NCBI GenBank assembly: GCA_012523655.1
Contig: JAAYTV010000488.1
Coordinates: 1-9,461 of the forward strand
Reading direction: 5' to 3'
DNA from: a bacterium
Lineage (GTDB): Bacteria > Zhuqueibacterota > Zhuqueibacteria > Residuimicrobiales > Residuimicrobiaceae
Length of the DNA: 9,461 nt
The notes beneath the pieces are model-generated. The model did no database searches. It saw only the letters and a list, made by a program, of their open reading frames with translations, and had not been told where the DNA came from. Positions within the stretch are counted from its first letter, which is position 1; every line of letters begins with the position of its first letter. This document shows positions 1-5,483 of this stretch, piece after piece. The translations under genes and the position numbers were made by a program.

Positions 1-504
1 ATCCGCAAAAGAGAACTGAAAAAGCTTTTTCGCTTTACGGCAGAGGCGTTTGATTTAACAACGCCGGAGCTTTCCCGCCTGTCCTGCGACGAGCTGTTGT
101 CCGCCTACGCCGCATTCACCCGCTCGGCCGCCGATCAATTGCATTCCAGTCCATCGGCGGTCGACGGCGTACAGCAACGCCTGTTTCAACAGGCGTATGC
201 CTATGGCGGCCAGTGGCGGATGAGATTCAGGTTGAGCAGTATGAACGAAGCCATGCGTGCAGCCAGAGTGCTGTATCGCGCCATGGGGATCGATTTTCGC
301 GGCGTCGGCGACGGCTTGATTGAAATCCGACGGTGTTTCTTTAGCGCCTATTATACCTCAGCCACCTGTCGGATTTTATCCGCTCTCGATGCCGGCATCG
401 TGGCCGGCCTGGCTCAAGCCGGCGGACTGGACTTTTCACAACGTATTACCGAAGGAGCAGACATGTGCCTGGCGCGTTGCAGTGTAAGAGAATCGGAACG
501 ATGA
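1..504 (+). CDS. Uncharacterised Cys-containing protein (5' partial), paired with GMC oxidoreductase
   Basis: The reading frame is open from the first base, so the true start lies upstream of the window; 167 codons plus TGA are visible. An internal TTG at 97 could be mistaken for a start but is not needed. The C-terminal half looks like a conserved domain: a Cys in IEIRRCFFSAYYTS, a second in ATCRILSALDAGIVAGL, then QRITEGADMCLARC near the end. This resembles small domains of the L-2-amino-thiazoline-4-carboxylic acid hydrolase-like type, where a late Gly...Cys motif is conserved, but that match is from memory and weak. There is no signal peptide or membrane segment in the visible part. Its stop codon overlaps the start of the next gene (ATGA at 501-504), so the two are probably translationally coupled and functionally linked, perhaps as accessory protein and oxidoreductase. 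The function is unknown. Confidence 0.75.
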   Translation: MRKRELKKLFRFTAEAFDLTTPELSRLSCDELLSAYAAFTRSAADQLHSSPSAVDGVQQRLFQQAYAYGGQWRMRFRLSSMNEAMRAARVLYRAMGIDFRGVGDGLIEIRRCFFSAYYTSATCRILSALDAGIVAGLAQAGGLDFSQRITEGADMCLARCSVRESER

Positions 505-1784
505 GAACGGCGGTCGTGGTGGGCAGCGGCGCCGGCGGCGCTGCGGCAGCCCGGGAACTGCAGGGCTCGTTCGCTGTCACCGTATTGGAAGCGGGAAAAG
601 AGTTTCAGCCTCTTTCTTTGAATCTCTCTTGGGTGGATCAGCTCAAGCGGGCCGGTTTGCTGTGGGATGAACGCGGAATCCAATTGCTGTTGCCTGCCAT
701 GAGAATCCGCAATACAGCGGATCGCATGGTGATGGTGAATGGGACCGGCACCGGTGGAACCACGACGTTGGCGACAGGCAACGGAATACGAAGAGACCAT
801 GATCTGAAAACTTGTGGCGTCGATCTGAATGCCGAGTTCGCCGAGTTGGCGGCAGAGATCCCTGTCACCATGGATCACCGCTTTCTCTGGAGCCGAGCGA
901 GCAGGCGGTTGTTTGATCTCTGCCTTGAGATGGGCCTTCATCCGGCGCCGTTGGCCAAAATGGGTGATTACAGCCGTTGTGTGCGCTGCGGCCGTTGCGT
1001 GCTGGGCTGTCGCCATGCTGCAAAATGGGACAGCCGGCATTTTTTGCGCAGCGCGGAAGAAAAAGGCGCGCGTCTGTTCACCGCCTGCCGGGTGGAGAAA
1101 ATAGTGATTCGCAACAACAGGGCGACAGGTGTCCTGGTCCGGAAAAAACTGCGCACAGAGTTCATCCCAGCTGATCTGGTGGTCGTGGCGGCCGGAGGAT
1201 TCGGCACGCCGGTGATTCTGGAGAACTCGGGCATCCCCTGTGAACCCCGGCTGTTCGTGGATCCGGTCCTGTGCGTGGCGGTCCATTGGGAAAAAGCGGG
1301 TCAGAACAAAGAGATCTCCATGCCCTTTGTCGTGGAAAGGGATGGATTCATCCTCGCTCCCTACTTTGATTATCTCAGTTATTTTTTTAACCGCAATTGG
1401 AAACCGCCTGCGCAGGACACCTGCGTCCTGATGATCAAGTTGGCGGACTCGGCCTGCGGTCTGGTTCGCAACGGACGGATTGAAAAGAGGTTGACCGATC
1501 AAGATTGGGCTCGCTTGAAACAGGGCGTCGATCTATGCAAAGAGATCTACGCCCGGCTCGGGCTGAGTAGGGAGAAAAGCTGGTTGGGGACGGTGAACGC
1601 AGGCCATCCGGGCGGAATGCTGCCGCTGACTGCGGCGGAGGCGGCTACACTGCACTCCGGGCGGCTGCCGGAGAATGTATATGTCGCTGATGCGACGCTT
1701 TTTCCCAAATCCCTGGGATATCCTCCGATTTTGACCATTATGGCCTTGGCGAAAAAAATCGCCAAGATCTGTGCGCAAAGCTGA
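501..1784 (+). CDS. GMC-type FAD-dependent oxidoreductase with CxxCxxCxxxC cluster
   Basis: A 427-residue probable flavoprotein that would oxidise an alcohol or similar C-OH/C-H substrate using FAD. The N-terminus is a Rossmann ADP-binding motif (VVVGSGAGG, residues 6-13) ending in the acidic residue of VLEAG (E30). The GMC signature NGTGTGGTTTLATGNG lies at 80-95. Residues 160-170 hold CVRCGRCVLGC, a ferredoxin-like Cys spacing also seen in long-chain alcohol oxidase-type GMC relatives. A second FAD-contact stretch (VVVAAGGFGTP) is at 227-237. The C-terminus carries NAGHPGG (H369, candidate catalytic His) and the family ending ENVYVADATLFP...PPILTIMALA. ATG 501 is preferred because it sits directly before the Rossmann strand and overlaps the upstream stop as ATGA. 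A GTG at 465 in the same frame has a better Shine-Dalgarno (AAGGAG, 452-457) and would add 12 residues. The substrate is not evident. The family assignment is firm; a bound Fe-S cluster is inference. Confidence 0.92.
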   Translation: MRTAVVVGSGAGGAAAARELQGSFAVTVLEAGKEFQPLSLNLSWVDQLKRAGLLWDERGIQLLLPAMRIRNTADRMVMVNGTGTGGTTTLATGNGIRRDHDLKTCGVDLNAEFAELAAEIPVTMDHRFLWSRASRRLFDLCLEMGLHPAPLAKMGDYSRCVRCGRCVLGCRHAAKWDSRHFLRSAEEKGARLFTACRVEKIVIRNNRATGVLVRKKLRTEFIPADLVVVAAGGFGTPVILENSGIPCEPRLFVDPVLCVAVHWEKAGQNKEISMPFVVERDGFILAPYFDYLSYFFNRNWKPPAQDTCVLMIKLADSACGLVRNGRIEKRLTDQDWARLKQGVDLCKEIYARLGLSREKSWLGTVNAGHPGGMLPLTAAEAATLHSGRLPENVYVADATLFPKSLGYPPILTIMALAKKIAKICAQS

Positions 1785-1787
1785 GAG

Positions 1788-1807
1788 GCAGGGGGTGCAT
1801 CCCCTGC
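1788..1807. terminator. Hairpin between convergent operons, possible bidirectional terminator
   Basis: GCAGGGG pairs perfectly with CCCCTGC (7 bp, six G:C pairs) around a 6-nt loop. It begins 3 bp after the GMC stop and ends 7 bp before the stop of the opposing DUF6599-like gene, filling most of the 30-bp convergent gap. No T-run follows on either strand, so it is not a canonical intrinsic terminator. It may instead stall polymerase or protect both mRNA 3' ends. Confidence 0.45.
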
Positions 1808-1814
1808 GGTTACG

Positions 1815-2753
1815 CTAGTATGGGGATGGAGCAGAAGGGTAAAGGGTCTCAGCCCAGCGATACACCCTGGTTTGCAGAATCTCCGGACATGATCCGCCTA
1901 ATGCGCCGCCGATCATGGAACCTTGACAAAAGACCACCACATCGCCCTCAGAGCTGTGCAGCGCCAGGCGAAGATCTCCTCCCGCTGCTTTTACATCCTG
2001 CGGATCTTTCTGTTGCAGCAAAAAATCAGAGTATTTTGCGAAAGCGCTCCTTGCCTCCAGAGTGTCTGAAAAGGGGATGAGAAAGAGCTGAAAATTGCCG
2101 CAGGCGTCGTTGCGGTAATCGCGGCGATATCCATTCTGGAAATAGCTTTGGCCGTAAAAATCGCTGGGAACATAACGGTCCGAGTAAAGCACCGCATCCT
2201 GCTGCGGAAAAAGAGCCAATATTTCCGGCGCCGTAAAATGCCCTTGGATCCGCTCTGCGATGAATTGAGCCATCTCTGCCAGCACCGACCCCATCTCCCG
2301 GTCGAGGGTGAAACTGGTGAGCTTGACATAGTAGGGACCTTTGTAAAAATTGAGCACATTGGCGCTGTGATACCCCTCCACGCCGATGGCGATCGCCGGT
2401 TCCGACGGCGATCGCTCGGCTGCATACATGCCAAAGGCGTGCAACGGACTGGCCATGGTGTAGACCTCCACCGTCACCCCGTTCGAGTCGACGCCGACGG
2501 CGTAATCGGTGGTCAGTACCATTTGAAATCCATACTGCAAATACAGGTCTGCTGCTCCGTTGATATACTCATAGAGATCATCGGGCGTGAAAAAACGCGG
2601 TTCGTAGGTTTGTCGCCAACCGGCCAGTTCACCCTTTTGCGGCAGCAGGTTGATCAAGGTCTCCTGCAGATTCTCCTGCGCCCGGCCGCTGGTTAGGAGA
2701 AGGAGACTGGTGATCCCGGCGAGCGTCAGACGTTTTATAAAGTGGGGCATCAT
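1815..2753 (-). CDS. Secreted DUF6599-like protein
   Basis: A 312-residue protein of unknown function. An upstream in-frame extension to 3029 runs entirely through the neighbouring reductase gene and reads as out-of-frame shadow. The start chosen is the first of two tandem ATGs (2753-2748), preceded by a GAGG ribosome site and opening a clear signal peptide: MMPHFIKRLT, a hydrophobic core to residue 20, and a likely cut after SGRAQ or nearby. The mature part carries FTPDDLYEYINGAADLYLQY (55-74), then a region ending in EVYTMASPLHAFGMYAAER (96-114); this pattern is typical of the DUF6599 group. Two Cys remain in the last quarter (C276, C289) plus C218. There is no membrane anchor, so a periplasmic or extracytoplasmic location is expected. 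It starts 20 bp after the reductase stop on the same strand, so it is probably co-transcribed with that exported enzyme. A substrate-binding or assembly role is conceivable but unproven. Confidence 0.85.
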   Translation of the reverse strand: MMPHFIKRLTLAGITSLLLLTSGRAQENLQETLINLLPQKGELAGWRQTYEPRFFTPDDLYEYINGAADLYLQYGFQMVLTTDYAVGVDSNGVTVEVYTMASPLHAFGMYAAERSPSEPAIAIGVEGYHSANVLNFYKGPYYVKLTSFTLDREMGSVLAEMAQFIAERIQGHFTAPEILALFPQQDAVLYSDRYVPSDFYGQSYFQNGYRRDYRNDACGNFQLFLIPFSDTLEARSAFAKYSDFLLQQKDPQDVKAAGGDLRLALHSSEGDVVVFCQGSMIGGALGGSCPEILQTRVYRWAETLYPSAPSPY

Positions 2754-2773
2754 GGCATCCTCGCAAAGTGACG

Positions 2774-3988
2774 TCACGCCAGCGGCAGACGAAAGGTTTT
2801 TTTCAATTCCGCCACTCGTTCGCCGATGTTGAGACGATGCGAGCATGAGGCGGTGCAGGTTTTGCAAAGGCCGCAGACCTGCAATCCGTATGGCTCCGGC
2901 AGCGTCGACAGCGTCCAATCCGCGTGGCTGAGGTTGCCATAACTCCCGGCATACATGGCGGCGCGCATCAGGGTGGGGATATCGACATGATGCGGGCAGG
3001 TCGCCACGCAGGAGCGGCAGCTCTGGCATTGTGCTCCTGCCTCCAGCGCACCCAGTCTGATAAAGTTCTTTTCCTCTTCATCTAGATCCAGGTCCGCCGC
3101 AGCGGCCAGGTTGAGCTCCAGTTGATCAAAGGTGGTCATGCCGGGGATGGCGGTGGTCACTTCCTCATGCCGCAGCACCCATTTCAACGAGGCCTTGTGG
3201 TTCATGGGAATTTTTTCATCCCGCCGCTTGCCGCCCTGGGTTTTCATGGCCACAATGCCCAGCCCTTCTTCCTTGGCAGAGGCGATCGCTTTTTCTATCT
3301 CCTCTTTATCATCGCGCTGGAGGTTGAAGGCGATCTCGGCCACGTCATAGATTTTCGCATCCGCCGCTGCCCGCACCACCTCGGCGACGGGACCATGACA
3401 GCTGACGCCGATGAAGCGCACTTTGCCGGCTTTTTGGGCTGCCACCGCAGCGTTCATCAGCGGCTCATAGTTCACCATTTGGGCGGAATCGCAGGCATGA
3501 AGATAGAGGATATCGACGTAATCGGTCTGCAACCGTTCCAGGCTTAGATTCAGCATCTGGTTTAAATTCTCCGCCGTGGCCGCCGGCCCGCGGCCGCTTG
3601 CCCGGGTGATATAGGCGCCGGTCTGATGATCGCGCGCCAGCCATACTTTGGTGGCGATGATCAGCTTGTCTCGGCCGCCGCGCTCCTTGACCACGCGGCC
3701 GATGACGGTCTCGCTGTTTCCGCGCAGATACCCGTGCGCTGTGTCAAGATGAATGATGCCGGCGTCCAGAGCCCGTTTGATGAGATCCGGGCTGTCTGTG
3801 TTCATCACCCCGAAGCTGAGGATGGGAATTTTCACCCCTGTCCGGCCCAGAGTCCGGCTTTGCAATTTTATCTCCTCCACCTTAGCGGCTTGAGCGGCCG
3901 CCCGGCCCGGCCATGCGCAACCTGCCGCCAGCATGCCGATGGAACTGTTTTTAAGAAACTGTCGTCGCTCCATTCTGTTTAAGCTCAT
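2774..3988 (-). CDS. Tat-exported aldo/keto reductase with two C-terminal 4Fe-4S-type Cys clusters
   Basis: A 404-residue oxidoreductase. The N-terminus has a twin-arginine signal (MERRQFLKNSS, residues 6-16), a hydrophobic stretch, and either an AQA-type cut near residue 34 or a lipobox-like LAAGC (C24). The AKR barrel starts at SRTLGRTGVKIPILSFG (44-60). The usual catalytic tetrad is visible: D82 and Y87 in HLDTAHGY, K114 in ATKVW, H164 in LYLHACD. IPGMTTFDQLELNLAA (281-296) matches the cofactor-end helix of the fold. After residue 320 come C321/C324/C327/C331 followed by Pro, and C372/C375/C378/C382, both in CxxCxxCxxxC spacing, as in the known AKR group with a ferredoxin-like tail. It probably reduces a carbonyl with NAD(P)H or passes electrons through Fe-S centres; the substrate is unknown. 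ATG 3988 is supported by a strong GGAGGA site 6 nt upstream. It is first gene of an operon with the secreted DUF6599-like gene. Confidence 0.93.
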   Translation of the reverse strand: MSLNRMERRQFLKNSSIGMLAAGCAWPGRAAAQAAKVEEIKLQSRTLGRTGVKIPILSFGVMNTDSPDLIKRALDAGIIHLDTAHGYLRGNSETVIGRVVKERGGRDKLIIATKVWLARDHQTGAYITRASGRGPAATAENLNQMLNLSLERLQTDYVDILYLHACDSAQMVNYEPLMNAAVAAQKAGKVRFIGVSCHGPVAEVVRAAADAKIYDVAEIAFNLQRDDKEEIEKAIASAKEEGLGIVAMKTQGGKRRDEKIPMNHKASLKWVLRHEEVTTAIPGMTTFDQLELNLAAAADLDLDEEEKNFIRLGALEAGAQCQSCRSCVATCPHHVDIPTLMRAAMYAGSYGNLSHADWTLSTLPEPYGLQVCGLCKTCTASCSHRLNIGERVAELKKTFRLPLA

Positions 3989-4041
3989 TCATCTTCCTCC
4001 GCAATGTTCTGTCTGTGATGGTTCACGTCCATGAATGATTA

Positions 4042-4070
4042 ATGATATTGAAAAATAGAGTGATCCGCAA
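4042..4070 (-). promoter_or_regulatory. Candidate sigma70-type promoter for the aldo/keto reductase operon
   Basis: On the minus strand, TTGCGG (4070-4065) is followed by a 17-bp spacer and TATCAT (4047-4042), which matches the -10 consensus at five of six bases. Transcription would begin near 4035, giving a leader of about 47 nt that contains the GGAGGA ribosome site. This is consensus matching only. Confidence 0.4.
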
Positions 4071-4074
4071 GGGA

Positions 4075-4104
4075 ATTCCATCCCGTCTTGTCTGCGCCTG
4101 TCAA
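4075..4104 (-). promoter_or_regulatory. Alternative upstream promoter for the aldo/keto reductase operon
   Basis: On the minus strand there is a perfect -35 hexamer TTGACA (4104-4099), an 18-bp spacer and TGGAAT (4080-4075, four of six -10 bases). It would act in tandem with the closer candidate at 4042-4070. It is weaker at the -10 box and stronger at the -35. Confidence 0.35.
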
Positions 4105-4139
4105 AGTTCGGCAGAGGAGAAATCGACAAAAATCCGGCG

Positions 4140-4168
4140 TTGCATGGTAAGGTAAATATCGATATAAT
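4140..4168 (+). promoter_or_regulatory. Near-consensus promoter abutting the UvrC-like start codon
   Basis: TTGCAT (4140-4145), a 17-bp spacer and a perfect TATAAT (4163-4168) point into the nuclease gene. The -10 box ends only 5 nt before the ATG at 4174, so initiation at the usual distance would fall on or next to the start codon. No Shine-Dalgarno is seen within 15 nt of the ATG, which fits a leaderless transcript. Confidence 0.5.
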
Positions 4169-4173
4169 GGACC

Positions 4174-5169
4174 ATGTGCACAAACCTGCTCGCTCAAATC
4201 GACCGCTCTCCGCAGACGCCGGGCGTTTACCTGCTCAAGGACCGCGAAGGCGGCATCCTCTATGTGGGAAAATCAATCAACCTCCGCAAACGCCTTCAGC
4301 AGCACGGCGCTGCTTTGAAAGCGGAATGGATGGATCGCGATCATCGCCGGGTTCGTCATGTGGTCGATGTGACCTGGCAGGAGACTCATTCGGAATTGTA
4401 TGCGCTTTTGCTCGAGGATTATCTGATCAAAAAGCATTGGCCCATGGCCAACGTGCGGCAAAAGGATTACCTTGAATACACTTATCTTGCCTTTTCCGCG
4501 GAGCCGCTGCCCCGTTTTGTGCTGATCGACGCACGGCAGCGTGCGGAAAATCCCCATTCCTTTGGGCCGTTTCGCGATCGCTATCACGCACAGGACATGC
4601 TTGAACTGGTGCAGGAGCGGTTCCGCCTGCGCACCTGTCCTGCGATAAGGGAAGGGGGATGCCTGCAGTGGGAGATCCACAGGTGCTCCGGACCCTGCCG
4701 CTCCCAGAAGGCCGGGGAGCGCTACCGGCGGACAATTGTCCGCGCTGCCGAGTCCCTCCGCTCACTGGATCCCTTTTTCCTTCGTTTTATCGAAAATAGA
4801 ATGAAGGTGCATGCACAACATAAAGACTTTGAAACGGCCGCCCATTATCACGTCATGCTGCTGCGCTACCAAGGTTTGATCCACCGCAACAACTTTTTCA
4901 CGATGTTTCGCAAGCACGGCTTGTTCATTCAGGAGAGCGGACGCTGGCCGAATACGTTTTTATTTCTTGAGGGAAGATTGGTGCAGCGGAACGGCGAACG
5001 GGTGGACGGGATGTTGGTGGAGGGCGTTGATTTCAATGAGACCTGTGCCAACGAATGGACTTTGGTCGATCGCGCTGAGGTGATCTATCGCTGGCTGCAC
5101 AGTAGGCCGGGAGAAAACGCGATGGCCTTCATCGACCGCCGAGGTTGTCGCGATTCCTCGTACTCCTGA
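4174..5169 (+). CDS. UvrC/Cho-like GIY-YIG excinuclease half-protein
   Basis: A 331-residue DNA repair-type nuclease resembling the N-terminal half of UvrC, as Cho does. The GIY-YIG domain spans about 12-95: GVYLL (Y19), LYVGK (Y30, K33), NLRKRL (R40) and the metal-binding Glu in ALLLE (E81), followed by the LIKKHWPMAN signature. GPFRDRYHAQDMLELV (131-146) matches the UvrC linker. C155, C163, C171 and C175 match the spacing pattern of the Cys set reported to hold a 4Fe-4S cluster in E. coli UvrC. A UVR-like helix pair, FIENRMKVHAQHKDFETAAH, lies at 205-224 and continues to about 237. The RNase H-like and HhH domains that make the second cut in full UvrC are absent; the protein stops about 95 residues after the UVR-like motif. 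It would be expected to make the 3' incision at a UvrB-bound lesion. It is about 36 residues longer than E. coli Cho. I leave the symbol blank because cho versus a separate subfamily cannot be settled here. Confidence 0.9.
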   Translation: MCTNLLAQIDRSPQTPGVYLLKDREGGILYVGKSINLRKRLQQHGAALKAEWMDRDHRRVRHVVDVTWQETHSELYALLLEDYLIKKHWPMANVRQKDYLEYTYLAFSAEPLPRFVLIDARQRAENPHSFGPFRDRYHAQDMLELVQERFRLRTCPAIREGGCLQWEIHRCSGPCRSQKAGERYRRTIVRAAESLRSLDPFFLRFIENRMKVHAQHKDFETAAHYHVMLLRYQGLIHRNNFFTMFRKHGLFIQESGRWPNTFLFLEGRLVQRNGERVDGMLVEGVDFNETCANEWTLVDRAEVIYRWLHSRPGENAMAFIDRRGCRDSSYS

Positions 5170-5483
5170 CCAACGTTGTTGTTTGCGGTCAATCCCGGCC
5201 ATTCTGGCGTCTGCGTGGTTGTCGTTTCTCCGTCCGTGCGGCGGCGATGAGTCCCAGCTGATGTTCATGGATTGGGAGTCTGGTGAGCGCAGCCGGCGGT
5301 CGTTGAATTCGCGCAACAAGACCGGCGCATTCTTTTTATTTCTTGCAAATAAGGGTATTATTCACTATATATTTTATGGGGTTCCGTTGACGGGCGGGGC
5401 AATCCGGACCGACTCATAAAAGCACTTTTACGCTTTTTTGCGCTCGGACGATCCAAACAGCCTTTGCACGGGGAATCACGCCG
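5170..5483 (+). other. 314-bp intergenic region, no convincing gene
   Basis: I find no gene with a recognisable product. A 78-codon frame at 5183-5419 has no good ribosome site, an unlikely composition (Arg, Ser and Gly followed by an aromatic-rich end) and no family resemblance. The first 150 bp are GC-rich and could be decayed 3' sequence of the nuclease gene. From about 5330 the sequence turns AT-rich, holding the candidate kinase promoter, and a T-rich stretch (5425-5440) follows. No strong terminator hairpin is visible. Confidence 0.5.
5343..5373 (+). promoter_or_regulatory. Candidate promoter for the kinase/FHA-transglycosylase operon
   Basis: TTGCAA (5343-5348) is followed by overlapping -10-like boxes in an AT-rich block: TATATA at 5366-5371 (17-bp spacer) and TATATT at 5368-5373 (19-bp spacer). 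The predicted leader to the kinase ATG is about 105 nt. Support is consensus resemblance and the local A+T shift only. Confidence 0.3.

Noticed and set aside
414..1502. Long minus-strand open frame (362 codons) opposite the GMC gene
   Set aside because: It lies almost wholly antisense to a clear GMC oxidoreductase, is rich in Arg/His/Gln as shadow frames usually are, and shows no family motif.
2148..2696. Plus-strand open frame of 182 codons
   Set aside because: It is antisense to the DUF6599-like gene, which has the better family match and a signal peptide.
2754..3029. N-terminal extension of the DUF6599-like frame to 3029
   Set aside because: The added 92 residues are an out-of-frame reading of the reductase Fe-S region; the tandem ATG at 2753 has a ribosome site and begins a signal peptide.
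5167..5191. TGACC...GGTCA inverted repeat at the nuclease stop codon
   Set aside because: Only 5 bp of stem with a 15-nt loop and no T-run, so too weak to call a terminator.
5183..5419. 78-codon plus-strand frame between the nuclease and kinase genes
   Set aside because: No ribosome site, no recognisable motif, and its second half runs over the AT-rich promoter-like block.
5425..5445. T-rich stretch with CGC...GCG flanks before the kinase gene
   Set aside because: A 3-bp stem around six T is not a credible hairpin terminator.
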